Positions 10,586-22,457 of a stretch of 64,000 nt of DNA are shown piece after piece (positions within the stretch are counted from its first letter, which is position 1; each line of letters begins with the position of its first letter). This DNA is from Aaosphaeria pasadenensis (Eukaryota > Ascomycota > Dothideomycetes > Pleosporales). The stretch lies in contig JAKLMB010000022.1 in the NCBI GenBank assembly GCA_022813625.1, positions 372,001 to 436,000 on the forward strand, in the 5' to 3' direction. The position numbers and the translations under genes are program-made. The notes beneath the pieces are model-generated. The model had not been told where the DNA came from, made no database searches, and worked only from the letters and a program-made list of their open reading frames with translations.

Positions 10586-13500
10586 GGCAACGGAGCGGTA
10601 TGGGAGAGCGTTGGACTAGGGTTTGTATGTGTGTTGAAGTGTTGAAATATCTGCCCGTTCAGGTTCGGCGATTTCGATTCGGAGGAGTTGGACGGGGGTA
10701 TCAGGGTGCAGCGACGTGCTCGTCATAAACTTATAAGGACGTGAGAGACGTCTTGTCATTGCACGAGTCACGCCTGCTGTGGTTCTGGATCCATTGCCTT
10801 CCCTTGGGTCTGTAACGGAAGGGAGGTAACGAGCGAGGAGGGAATCGCGGTGGTTGAGAGCAGGTAACGGCGGACCCGGGCAGACCCGCTTACTTGTTGG
10901 TAGTTGACTGTGATGGTGGTGCGGAGCAAAGGCGGAGAAAAGTGTGGGTTGGCAATGACGACTGGCGAAGAGGCGAAGACACCGACCGCCCGGCGAATGG
11001 CTTGGGGCCTTGTTAGCGGAGGGGCGGGTCTCTTAGACTTGGGAAACCAAAATGTGCTCAAGAACGTTCGCGGGCCTGTTTTCCTGGGTAATCCTCTGGA
11101 ATGCGCTGGCGCTCTTGGTGTTTACAATCGGTGTCGGCGTGGTTGTAGTGTGGTAGACAAGCAATTGGGTCCTCGGGGGGATTGGGATGTTTGCGACCGG
11201 GTGGAAGGCGGAGATATGGAGGAGGAAACGGAAGCGGCGAACGAGGGGAGGTGCAACAGGAATGCAAATTGGATCGTAAAGAGAAGAGGAGGAGTGAAGA
11301 AGTCGAAGAGGAAGACAGGAGAGTGGAAGGGAAATGAAGAGTGGTCTCGGAGACGGAGGAGAGGGTGGAGAGTACGAGTAGGGAGTCGACGATTAGAATG
11401 GGACCAGAAGATACGACGAGACGAGACGAAACAGACAGAGAGGGACTAGTGGATACCCTACTAGCATGTTCGGTAACTAGAGACACAACGACAACGACAA
11501 CGACGACGACGACGACAACGATGGAGGAAGAGGATAGGATAGGTTAGGTATTAGGTAGTATCCTACTCGTAACCTAGAGGAAGGGTTGAAGAGTGAATGA
11601 GGAGGCAGAGGGACCGGCCCAGACTCTCTACAAGTCCAGGACAGACGAATGATAATCCCTCATCTATCGTCGTATCCTTCCCCCTTCACCTCTTCACACT
11701 CCACTCACCATTCTAGTCTGTCTTCCTCTTGTCATCTCTGTCTCTTGTCTATGTCTCTTAAACTACGTTAACTGTCACTGCCACTGTCGCTGTTATCCTG
11801 ACCATTACCCTTGATCTTACTCTTACTGTACTGTTACTAGACTGATACACCTTCTCTTCCCCACTACAAACTGCCGGGTTCACCCATCGATCTATGCTAT
11901 CTAAGGGCCCTTCTCTATTGTTAGCATCACCTTTAATCTCTGGCAAAGAATTGAATTGACGACGACGATCTCTATGTACCTGTTGCATGTGTTTGTGCGG
12001 GTGTTTAGTGTTTACTATGCGTTTACTCTGCCCGCGCTTGGCTCTCAATGCTGTCTCGAAACGACTGTTGCCTTTTTGTCATGCTGATATTGCGAGACAC
12101 CACCCGGTGACGAATCAGTCATCAATCCTCTTTCTCTTTCAATCTACGAGGCATTATATCCGTACGGAAGAGTAGATACAGCGCATCGACCTCCGTGCGT
12201 ACAAGAGTGCTGTATGTGATGTACGACAGGCAACATACAGCAGACACCTGATTATAGATTTGTAAAGTACTATCGCGCTTTCGAGAGAGTATAGCGCATC
12301 AATTCGTGCATAGCGTCTCTCCTCTACGGAGTTATACAGTACATACACAGTGCAATTCATACTCTGTTCTTCCTCACCCCATACAATACGAAGTCCAGCA
12401 ACGCGGCCGCGGCACACACGCACACCCCGGCCTTCTCTTCTTCCTTCTGTACACTTGTACCTGTCGTCCCTCTCTCTTTTCCTCCAATGATGATTCAAGG
12501 CTGACTAGCCCTGCATGCGTGGATGTTGGTGGTTGCTAGGTGGTGCTGCATACTTGGCTCGCAGACGTTCCACATCGAGTTAACTGGCGAGCGTCCTCCA
12601 CCCACAATCCCCCCCATCGCTTACCACGTCGACCTTCCAGACATGGGCAAGCCAGCCCTGCCTGGGGCCTTGCACCGATTCCACATCTGCATTCCCAACC
12701 TCTCCGCTTCTCGACGACCTCGAAGGAGCAGTTTCGCTTATGGGTCTCGCGACTAACAAGGACAAGTGCGAGTGCGAGTGCGAGTTGTCCGGGCATGAGG
12801 ACGGAAACCACAGCACGACACGAAGTTCAGTCCACTCCCGTATACCGAGAATGCGATTCACCACCAAGCCCGGATATGAAGAAAAGAGAAAAAGTCCGCC
12901 GCATTGCATATTAACTAACCAACCAACCAACTCTACCCTCCGAAACGCAAACCCAGATGCGCAAATCGCAATCCGCGGTGCCTAACAACCCTACTAACCG
13001 CAACACACGCACGCACGCCTGGTCCGGGGGGGCTGAATTACTCACTTCCCGTCCAGCGCCCATCCATTGGCATCACCCGTAGACTTGGACGACGGACCGG
13101 GGGCGATTAATGGTTCGATTGCGATGCCTGCCTGCCTAGCCAAGGTTACTTTCAATATGCAGCTCATCGTGTTGGGGCGGCGGGGGCCTACATAGTACAC
13201 TGTAGGTACAGCAGACAGCAGAGCAGAGCAGTACAGTAGTCATGGTAAACGGTACTTTATCCCCGATCGGATCAAGGAGCCGCAACGGGGCAACGCAACC
13301 GCAACGTGTCTGACCTCCACACAGTGGCACACACCTCTCACCTCATGCACATGCCCTGCATCTCACGAGTTTTCTTACCTCACTTCCTTCTGTCCATTCA
13401 GCTGTAGATGCTCACCCGGCCGAGAATTCGTCTTCTAAACCAATCGGAATCCTCTATCAACAAAAAACTGATTTTCTGACCACGCTCTTGAGTGCCAAGC

Positions 13501-14065
13501 ATTGGCGGAAAAGGGTTTAGCCCTCAATCTGTAGTATAATAGATGTAGAAATGGATGTCGAGATATCATATTATGTCGAAACCACAATATTGGTAAACGC
13601 TTACGGGGCAAGAATGATTACGGAGTACTATTTCCAAAAACGTGATTGAGAAGACTGCAATTTTCTGAATAGGGTAAGCCTTCTAAAGTCGGTCTAGGTA
13701 GTTGGGTAGGTAGGTATAGGTATTGAGTCTATAGAACTCGTTGTTTCGATTATTGTTGTTGTTTGGCTTTTCTTTTCCTCCTATCACGTTTTCTTACACA
13801 ATGCGGCTTCTCTTCTAAATCTCAGTATGGAAAGAGAAAGAGGAGGAGAAGCCCAAACCAGGTCAGCTAAAGCAGACAGCCGGACTCAAACGCCAAACAT
13901 GATGCCCGATAAGCTAGAATACAAATCCTCGCAGCTCCCATTCCACCACAAATGTCTGCTCCTCCTCGCCTACCTCGTCCTTCCCAGCCTTGACGATCTC
14001 AATCTTCTAATCCTCCCGTAATAGAATACGGGATCATGCCATTGCGCACGCAGATGTAAGGAATC
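10586..14065. other. 3.5 kb gene-poor stretch with CU-rich leader and microsatellites
   Basis: No convincing coding region is present. On the minus strand the sequence from about 11500 to 10600 is strikingly CU-rich, as expected for a long 5' leader of the gene starting at 10585; this produces long but low-complexity Ser/Leu/Pro frames. A CAA/CGA trinucleotide repeat lies at 11485-11520, an AACC repeat near 12917-12930, and GGTAG-type repeats near 13695-13720. The remainder is mixed-composition sequence without features I can name. Confidence 0.55.
11485..11520. repeat. trinucleotide microsatellite (ACA/ACG)n
   Basis: A run of about 12 trinucleotide units alternating between ACA/CAA-type and ACG/CGA-type, lying in the CU-rich leader region upstream of the gene that starts at 10585. 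Confidence 0.8.
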
Positions 14066-17000
14066 CTAATTCCTCACGTTGAGATCCCAGAGCTTGAGCG
14101 TCTCGCCCCTGTTGCCCCTCTTCTTCGTGACCGTCTTCTTCTTCTTCGAGTCTTCGTGCTCGCCGAGCGTCAACATCGCGCGGCTGACCAGCGCCAAAGT
14201 CTCCACGAGCTCCGACATCCTGCCCGTCTTCATCAGAACGTCCTGTAGCCAGTACTGGTCTGCGTCCGCAACGACAGTGGCGACGTCCATGGCCTTGACG
14301 ACGAACTCGCGCGAGGTGAAGAAGGCGGCGGCTTGGATGGTGCTGAGGTAGGCAATGAGGAGTTCGGGGAGATAGGCCGCCTGGATGGCAACGAATTTCG
14401 GATCGGCATTGACTGAGGGGTTGGCGAAGAGGTCTTCGAGGAGGAGGGTGTCCATGGTGGCCTGAATTTGGCCAAAGATGTCTTTGGCTTGCTTCGTGTT
14501 GACTTTGGCGTCACCGCTTGTGCGCAATCTGGGAGTCTGTTAGATATTTGGGGCTTGGAACGGAAAGGAGAATAGAGGAAAGAGATTCAACTTACTCCAT
14601 GAGCTTCGCTTCTTCATCGCGCCACTCGCGGAAAAGAACGATAGCACGAACAATCTGGTGGAGCGCATAGTATGTACGGCTTATGGCTCGGAGATCAATC
14701 ACAATATCGCGATGCTGTTCCCTCGTGGGTATCTCGGAGGGTCGAATAGAGGCACGTCCTGAACTCGAAGCATTCTTGCCGACAGCACGCGTGATATCCG
14801 GGTCTTGTTCCTCGGAGCCCGGCTCCATGAAGTTGAAGGCGTACCCACAGAAAGCTTGGGTTTTGATCTGTGAGACCGTCTCGAGGCTCAGATTGTCGCA
14901 TATTTGGATGGCGGCGCCGACTCGGCCGTTGACTATACAGACAAACGTCAGCATCGTGAAATATATGTAGGACTGGTTTACTTACCCAAGAGGTTTTTCA
15001 TTGCCGTTGTGAGATACTCAAATGTATCGACCATGTCCTTTTCAAGATGCAAGTACCACCGCAACGACTCGATCAAGGACTCTTCCTCTGTGCTGATGTC
15101 TAAACCCGGAAAATCGCGCATGATACACTGGCCTGGCCAGAGATAATGGTCCATGGGTCTGAGAATGGTGTATCTTGAGATGCGCTTGTCGGCATACCGT
15201 TTGCGAATACGATTTATGGTGAGGACGACATTTTGAGAAATGACCAGACTTTCATCGATGCGATACTGTCGCATCAAGCCGATCATGCGCTCCCTCTCCT
15301 CGGGATTGTTGATGTCTGGCAATACGCGTGCCAAACAATGTATCGCTCGACCTTCGCTGAGCTGTGCTGCGTACAGTGGTATCAGGGAGATCCTTTTTGT
15401 AACCCGCAAGAATTCAATGTAAGTTGCAATGACATTGTCCATTATGTCCCATCGATCCGCGCCATCCTCTTCGAATAAACGGAGGCCCTTTCTGAAAACG
15501 ATGAAGACATGGACAAGAGTCCGGAACGCATGAGGATCGTTAGCTAGAGCGGCAAAATGCTTCACGAAAGAGAGGTTTTTGGCAGTTTCCGGAATCATCA
15601 ATAGAGTTGTTGGGCGTTTATCTTGCTTGAGCATCACGGTAAAGGCTGCGCCCACGTGGAAGACGAGTTCCTCGACGGCATTGCTGATGATGTGGCCTTG
15701 TATGAGCTTCATCGGAGATAGCGACTGGGATGCTGTGGCTTTTTGTTGACTGAGAAGTTGGATTACGCGGGTGGTAGAGGACTCCCAGCTTCCAACTTCT
15801 GTAAGTGCGCTTTTGAAGGTGAACTTGTTGCCTAGGGTGGGAGGAACCTTATTCGAATAATTCTTCAGAAGGTATTCGTCAAACCTAGACAGCAGAAGCG
15901 CATTGAAGCGCGCATAGAGGTGGTCATCCCAACCTCTACACACAGGCTCTACTTCTTTGAGGTCTCCACAGAGCAGGCCATATACGGCAGCTTCGTAAGG
16001 CGAGGGAGCCCCCCTGGAAGCATACAGGCACATGCGCCGGAATAAGTAACCAACTGTAGGTCCGGAAAGGTTTGGTGCTCCCTCTGGGTGCGATTCATAG
16101 GCTGCACCGATGCTAACGCCTCGCCAGGCTTCATTTCTGTCCCTGCACCACTCGCAGATCTCAGACCAAGGCACACCGCGGCGAACCATCTCGTACAAGA
16201 CCATCCAAAGTGCACGTTCGTAGTACTCGTCGGACCTTTCTAGCTTCCTGCTGTCTCTTACTGGAGCATCCGGATCGAGTCGCGTGAGTAGCGGGAGACC
16301 CTCGGAATTACGAAGGGGAGTATCCTTGGGCAAAAGCTGGTCCGATATTTGCGATCGCTTCGCTTGTTTGACTTTGGACTTTGTATCAAGCCAGCCACTG
16401 GTCCATGTATTGGTTCCCTTGCCTGACTCTGCCTCCAGCTGCGCGGTGATGGATCCAATATCGCTTTCGCTGTCCTTTGCGGTCTGCTCCAACCATTTCA
16501 AGATCAACTGCTTCTCCTTGGCCTGATCATCTTCAAGAAGGAATCGATCCCATATTTCACTATTTGGACTGTATCGGTGGGTTGCTTCGAGACCTTCTAA
16601 CCGTCCCTGTTTGACAGCTTTTGGATCAGTACCAGGTTCTGGGTAGTTGTGCTCAATGATGAGACTCAGGAGTTTCCAGGTCGCGACCTCAGCCTGCCAT
16701 TGGCGCAGCTCCTGAACGTCGGACGAGTTGGCGATGGCATTAGAAGACTCGACAGAGGGCAAGACGGACTGGAACACCCCATCTTCATCTCCACCCTTTT
16801 CTCTAGATGCTGCAGTGGCCATGGTCTGTATTCGGCGTCTCACGCTCTGGTCCAAGTCTCCTTTGTTGTCGGCATCACTCTGCTTCTTCAGGTCCTTCAC
16901 CGTAGCCTCCGCAAGGTCTTTGAACTTCCCAACCATGCGAAGAGTTGTCTGATATTTCGCCTTTGCATCGTCGTTGCCGTGCGTATGCCAATGGTCTACT

Positions 17001-17122
17001 CGCTCCGCGAACTTCTCCACCTCTTTGCCTACTCGGTCGGCCATTGTTCGGAGAGGTTGTAGAGGATCCTCCTTCTGGGGTTGGGACAAAGCCATACTGC
17101 TTCGTGCTGCGGCGAACGACAT
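14066..17122 (-). CDS. NUP84: nucleoporin Nup84/Nup107
   Basis: This encodes the Nup84/Nup107 scaffold nucleoporin, part of the outer-ring Y complex of the nuclear pore. Three exons are 17122-14986, 14932-14596 and 14528-14066, giving about 978 residues. Junctions restore NLLG-VNGRVGAAIQICDNLS and KLME-LRTSGDAKV in frame. The protein is an alpha-helical solenoid throughout. The diagnostic region lies in the middle (ERALWMVLYEMVRRGVPWSEICEWC, then GYLFRRMCLYAS, AVYGLLCGDLKEVEPVC and HLYARFNALLLSRFDEYLL), matching the Nup84/107 domain as I recall it. A coiled, charged N-terminal stretch of about 130 residues precedes the solenoid. Length is in the expected range for filamentous fungi. The neighbour on the other side of 1.8 kb is SUMO; no operon-like link is implied. 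Confidence in the family is high and in the exon borders good. Confidence 0.9.
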
Positions 17123-18901
17123 CGTAGTCTGGGGTTCACGGACAGCGTAGAGATTATCGATGCGGCATTCGTAGTGATAGGGATGGGAGCTCGAGAGACC
17201 TCAAAGAGGTGTGTTTATGCGAGAATGGGTTGGTCGTGCGAGCGCCTATTCACACTCGTTCAGGTGTTCGAAGAATAAAGGTTGTTCCCGCACCTAGGTT
17301 CGTGCAGAGAAGAGGCGACTGGATTGCGGCACGAGGTTGTTCTGTTCAAGCGGGAGTGCATCACTTTCAGTCGCAAAACAATGCAACCGCGACAAGCTGC
17401 ACTGACGCGCTAGAAGCACGGGCCCTCCTTGGCGGAGGATACAAAACTTCGCAGATTTCGCGGCTGTCGAGTTTTCTTTTCTTCTTTTTTCTCCATAATG
17501 TCTTTATAGGCAGTCATTAGAGTCTCGGTTCGAACTGCTCAGTGTTTGTACAGGTCCTTGAGGCCTCTTGCGTGCTCACGACCGTCTTATATCAAAGTAT
17601 TTCCCATAACCTGGCCGGACTTCCTTGCGGAGGTTGAAGGCTTAGATCCAAGGGGAGGTGCAACATATGGAGTTTAAATTTTGCTTTGGATTCTCTTAAT
17701 CCAGAATTGCATGCGCAGATTTCGCGATGTCCAAGCTGTATCTGTATCAAGAACAGGGTACTCATCTGCTTCGTCTATTGTACAATGCTTGTGATTCATG
17801 CCATGCCGCAACGCTATCTATACATTTCAGGATTGGCCGAGGGTCGGGTCCTATGAGGATTCCTGGCTTCTCTGCTTCATCTTCAATCTGTGCATCTTAG
17901 TCATCATAGATCGTGAACAGAATCGAGAGCGCAACCCGTCCATCCACAGTACATACCTGAGAAGCGATGGCTTGGGACAGCTCACGGTGCTTGCATTGTC
18001 TCCATTCTTTTCGTAGAATGCATTGCAGCATTCATATAACGCATCAACCTGCATATATTAGTATGATTGCTGGTTTGAATATCTATCAATTGCTCATGGG
18101 AACAAACTTGGCTCCTGCACTTCTCCTCGTTGTAATTGTTCTTCTGTATGCAATCTGATGTCTTTTATCAGTACTAGCTAGGCAGCTCTTTAGGGCAGTC
18201 ATACTTTGGATTGCACACGCCCGTGGATGGCAGGGCGGATCAGTCCTCAAGTCTTCCTTCAAACCCTTTCTTGCCAGTAAGCCTCAGGTTCTTGCTCTTA
18301 GTTGAAGTGACATCACAACTTGCCATGACGAATTGTTCCTGCAATGTATGTATCGATTGCTGCGCGAGGCTTGAAAGCCGATAGTAAAGTTTGGATGAGA
18401 CACAAAGACAAACGAGGTTATGAATGAAATCCGGTAGTCAGAGAGAGGGTCCTGGCTCGGTTGGACGTCTCTTCACTCTCAAAGACACAGACTCTCACAG
18501 TCTCACTCTTTCTCTTTCTTTCAGTGGCCAACCAAACCCCACTAGCGGCTCCCACGTCAACTCACAATCACCTCCACCGGATTGTCCTGGCCTCTACCCT
18601 CTCACTACTCTGGACTACTCGTTGCCACCCGCGCATATAAACACCCTTCACCGCGTACCCGCGCTTGCTAAACCCTTCTTCTCCATCCCTCCACTGCCTT
18701 CCCTCTTACAGCGCGAACGGAATTACCTTACATCCGGGCCCAGCATATATTCGAAGCAACCCCAGCCCTTCTGTTAGTCTCACACCACATCCTCTAATTC
18801 TTCGCATACACTGACCAAGTCTCTGTCCAGGCCTTTCATCGGTACATCTACAGAGTCAATAGGGTCGTTTATACCACTCACGATACCCCACAACCGACAC
18901 C
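17123..18901. other. divergent intergenic region between NUP84 and SUMO genes
   Basis: About 1.8 kb separates two divergent start codons. It carries the promoters of both genes and the CT-rich SUMO leader (about 18470-18900). Open frames in the region are short and lack coding features. No repeat or RNA gene was recognised. Confidence 0.55.
18635..18641 (+). promoter_or_regulatory. candidate TATA box of the SUMO gene
   Basis: ATATAAA occurs about 265 bp before the SUMO start codon and just before a CT-rich leader segment (CCCTTCACC, TTCTTCTCC), the usual layout of a strongly expressed fungal gene. No transcription start can be seen directly. Confidence 0.45.
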
Positions 18902-19282
18902 ATGTCTGAGAACGGCTCCCCGAACAATTTCCAGCAGAAGCCAGAGGACGCAGGCCCATCTGAGCACCTCAATATCAAGGTCACGGACAACAACAATGAG
19001 GTCTTCTTCAAGATCAAGCGAACCACCCAGCTCAAGAAACTGATGGATGCGTTCTGCGACCGCCAGGGCAAGAACATCCAGAGCGTGCGATTCCTTTTCG
19101 ACGGCCAACGGGTGCAGCCCACCGACAACCCAGAGAGCGTACGTCCAACATCCTTCACTCCCTGCAGCGATCAAGATCCAACTCGATCGAAACGTGCACA
19201 TTGGCTAACATTGAAGCAGTTGGATATGCAGGACGGAGACACACTCGAGGTGCACCAGGAGCAGATCGGAGGTGGCTGCTAA
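18902..19282 (+). CDS. SMT3: SUMO (ubiquitin-like modifier Smt3)
   Basis: This is the small ubiquitin-like modifier that is conjugated to lysines of nuclear and other proteins. Exon 1 is 18902-19138 and exon 2 is 19220-19282 with an 81-bp intron (GTACGT to AAGCAG), giving 99 residues. The flexible N terminus (about 20 residues) is followed by the beta-grasp fold: HLNIKVTDNNNEVFFKIK, then LKKLMDAFCDRQGK and SVRFLFDGQRVQPTDNP; exon 2 supplies LDMQDGDTLEVHQEQIGG. The C terminus ends IGGGC, so maturation by a Ulp protease after a Gly-Gly pair would remove the last two residues to expose the conjugating glycine. The intron falls between the conserved DNPES and LDMQDGD blocks. A candidate Ulp1-type processing enzyme is encoded in the same window at 49787-52359. 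Confidence 0.95.
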   Translation: MSENGSPNNFQQKPEDAGPSEHLNIKVTDNNNEVFFKIKRTTQLKKLMDAFCDRQGKNIQSVRFLFDGQRVQPTDNPESVRPTSFTPCSDQDPTRSKRAHWLTLKQLDMQDGDTLEVHQEQIGGGC

Positions 19283-20174
19283 CGCGCGAGCCCTTTCTCC
19301 ACTACCAACATGCTCTCCCCCCGCATGCATCATCTGTGGGCATCCGCTCGGCTCTGCGTTCGCGCGCGCGTGCTCTCTCTCGAGTGTTCCATGCTCTTTT
19401 CCCCGCCCACACCCACCGAGTGTCGATAACGACTCTTTTCTTCCCCTTTTCACGACTGCGACGAGTGAATATATTTAGCGGACGGTAATAGGAAAGAATT
19501 CGGGCTTGTTCTTGCTTTTTTCCTCCTCCCCCCTTTTCTATCTCTCCTGGAATTGGGGGGTTTTTCAGGATCTTTCTTTCTGGCGTCCGTGGTGTCAAAG
19601 GGCTTTGGTGTCGCGACAGCAACATGCATGCCTCTTTTTCTCAAGTACTTTCAATGTTAACCTTTCCGACGCCGACGATTTCGTGGGGCGGTTACCGTTC
19701 CTCGGAGTTAGAGATCTTGCATACGACTGTAGTGGCCCTTCACAATGATAGTGACTTTCTCAATCATGGCAACCTTCCCAAACTGCAGTGACTTTCCTTG
19801 TTTTCCGCTCAGTGTCCCATTGCGATGATCATGTACCGTGTGCCATTCTTCGTGAGTATATGGTATTTCTTACTTTCTCTTCCAATATGTACGTGTTTCT
19901 AGCCCACGTATAACCAGCACGACGAGTATGTGGGGCCCACGTCGAGCTCTATGCAAAAACAAAAAACTATAAATACACCCCTCTTGGAAAGAAACACAGA
20001 AAAGTACAAAATGAATCTCGTAAGCGTTCATCAGCAACGACCACATCCCCGCCGCCATCATAATCCAAACACCTTCCCTTCCCAACCCCCAGAATCAGCG
20101 ATCGCCGCAAGTAAGATCAGGGCCAGGAGAGAGGGAAAGAGAGAGAGAGAGACAGAGGTAGGGTAAGCAGATAA
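19283..20174. other. intergenic between convergent genes, no gene seen
   Basis: The SUMO 3' UTR and the 3' end of the oppositely oriented small gene share this 0.9 kb. It has T/C-rich runs (19505-19570) and a purine-rich AGAGAG stretch near 20130-20160. No coding frame is convincing. Confidence 0.55.
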
Positions 20175-20913
20175 TCAGTCCTCCCAAATCGCCCGCTTCC
20201 TCTCCTCCGCGACCTCCCTCTCCCTCTTCTCCCTCCCCCTCTCCTCATCCCTCCTCTTCCTCTCCTTCTCCCTCATCGCCTTGTCGAACTCCCTCTCCTC
20301 CTCCGTCCGCCGGGGGGCCCGCACGCCCAGCGCCCCAGCAATCAACCGCCCCGCCACCGCCGTCGTCTTCTCAGGCCTCTTCATCGGACCGCCATTGCCC
20401 CCGCCCCCGCCCCCGCGACTCGACGCCTGGCTCCCGAAGGGCGTGTTATCTGGGTACTCGAAAGGTTTTGGCGTGGGCGAGGCGGGCGTCGGCGGCGGTG
20501 GACCCGGGGTTTCGATCGATGTGGACGTATTTATGGCGGATAGGCCGGTGTCTTTGGAGCTTGAGGATGTGGAGGTGGTGGTGGTGTTTAAGGCCAGGGG
20601 GTTCGCCGCCTCGGTCTCGGTGTCGCTGCCGGACGAGACGTCGTCGTCCCAGCTGTCGGCTACGGGCTTCGATTTCGGCTTCGCTTTCGGCTTGGAGTTG
20701 GGGGAGATTTTGAGGGCGGAGAGCGTCGAGACGACTTCTGTGGAGGGAAGAAGAGGTTTCGGTGAGCTTTTGTGGATGGTGGTTTTGGTTTGGGTTTGGG
20801 TTTGGGTTTGGCAGGGGAGGGGAGGGGGATTTTGTCATGGAGAATTGCGGGATTGGGGTTTTGGTGTTTGATCGTTGGAGCTTACCTGCTTCTGAAGGCG
20901 TTGCGTGTGCCAT
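20175..20913 (-). CDS. small fungal protein of unknown function with charged C-terminal helix
   Basis: A two-exon gene of about 196 residues. Exon 1 is 20913-20886 (only nine codons plus one base) and exon 2 is 20737-20175; the 148-bp intron has donor GTAAGC and acceptor CCACAG. The middle is a Ser/Thr/Pro-rich disordered stretch with an acidic motif (SWDDDVSSGSDTE) and a Gly run. The C-terminal 70 residues look constrained: RPEKTTAVAGRLIAGALGV, then RAPRRTEEEREFDKAMREKE and a continuous Arg/Glu/Lys helix ending in IWED. This block resembles a conserved motif of small uncharacterised fungal proteins that I recall but cannot name. The joined frame is in phase and the start is the only ATG available. 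The strong third-position GC bias of exon 2 supports real coding. Confidence 0.68.
20786..20812. repeat. (TTTGGG)n hexamer repeat in an intron
   Basis: Four perfect or near-perfect TTTGGG units on the plus strand, followed by further G-rich sequence to about 20828. It sits inside the single intron of the minus-strand gene at 20175-20913, where the transcript reads CCCAAA repeats. Confidence 0.8.
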
Positions 20914-22457
20914 TGCGATATTAATGATTGTCCGTTGCTCGGTAGGCAGACACCCGTAGGTATGTTGTATACGGGGTGGAGGGAGTTTGGATTTTGCGGG
21001 GTAGTTCAAGGGTAGGTTGATGGAGCTTCGAATCTCCAACTTTTTGTTCAAAGAGCGGCGAAATCTATGCGCTAGGCAGTGCTGAAAGAAACAGTAGAGT
21101 TCTTTTCAAAGATGTAGCGTAAAACGAGGGGGCTGGTATATTTATGATTTTCAAACGAGAGAAAGTTTGGTTGTTGGGAATTGAGAAGGATGGGTTGGGA
21201 AGCTGTAGTGTGTGCTTATGGTCGGTCAACGCGAATGTCTCTCTGTTTAAGTATTACGAGGTAGACAACTCGTAATGTTTAGGTATGGAATCTTACTCGT
21301 TGTCAAATTATCTTCGCTTTATTATGGAGTGGATCGATTTATTCGAGCAAGGGGCCCTGTCCCACTATATATACACGTTGTGAAAAAGGACTAGAACACC
21401 GATAGTCTTTAAGATATGGCACTATTCGAGAAGATCAGGAAGATCAAGAAGACAGATCAGTCTCTAAATTGGGAGGGCAACCATCCATCATTGACCATGT
21501 AGGTGTAAGTGGTGGTGGTAATTAGCGGATGGATGATGTGGGGGAACGGACAGTCGTTGAAACCAAGACGTCACCGTCACTGTCCGCTCTCAGCTCAAGA
21601 CCTGCATTCGACTACTCTCCACAAGACAATTCGTACGGCCGACCTTCTATTCCAGGGTCAAGGTCCTTTCCCCCTTTTTTTGTGTGCACACGTATGCGGA
21701 ATTCTAGAATGTCTTTATACATAGAAATCTGTGGGGATGGGTGACGCAAACTACTAGTAGCAGTTCAACACTTTGACCAGGGAATGGCGGGATCTTGCGG
21801 GCCCCAGTCAATTACATTGGAGCCAACAATACAAAAGAACTTATTATGTGTACAATAACCAACACGGTGGATATACTCCCTCTGCGTACCTTGTAATTAG
21901 TTGTGTATTCTAATTCCGTTCGGCGAAAGAGGGAAAGCCAAGCCAGATCTCCCGAGGTCGGATGCTTCTGTTTCTAGGAGCAATCGATTTTGATAACTAA
22001 AGAGCATGGCCTAGGGTAAATTGAGGTCCAATGGGTCACAGGGAGCATGTCTGATTACTATTCACTTATAAGAAAGGCAGTCGTTGTCATGTAGCTGACC
22101 TATTTTCCTATGTACCCATACGAGAGTTAGGCGGGTATGTGTAGGTGGAGGGAGAGAGAGGGGTACGTTCGGTTACTTGCCATAGCTCGAGTCGGCTGTT
22201 TACTTTGGACCTGCTGAGACACAAAACCATGACAACTGCCCAGTCTCATTGTCATTATTGAGCTCTCGGATATCTACATTTTGCGTGTACCTTCGGGATT
22301 TCTCATAAATAAAGTCAATTGGGCGAATTTGAAGCTCTGGAAGCTGTTTGAAGCTCATGGTACAATACGAACAAGCTTGTGTATAAAGCAATAGACCTCA
22401 TCGTTTCCTATTCCCATCCCACTGTCGGGCCGTTACTTTACGAAGATACACTTCACG
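20914..22457. other. intergenic between divergent genes, no gene seen
   Basis: About 1.5 kb of AT-richer sequence between two start codons. Small open frames on both strands (for example 21509-21724 and 22200-22391) have no recognisable content. It should carry the promoters of both flanking genes. Confidence 0.5.

Noticed and set aside
11058..11486. Minus-strand Ser/Leu/Pro-rich frame of 142 codons.
   Set aside because: Low-complexity translation of a CU-rich leader; no start context or homology-like motif.
17505..17545. CGGTTCGAAC sequence resembling a tRNA B box.
   Set aside because: No matching A box at the right distance and no complementary acceptor stem around it.
20281..20871. Plus-strand frame of 196 codons with Val/Gly/Phe-rich product.
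   Set aside because: Antisense to the minus-strand gene at 20175-20913, whose product has a coherent charged helix; the plus-strand frame is explained by third-position GC bias and the TTTGGG repeat.
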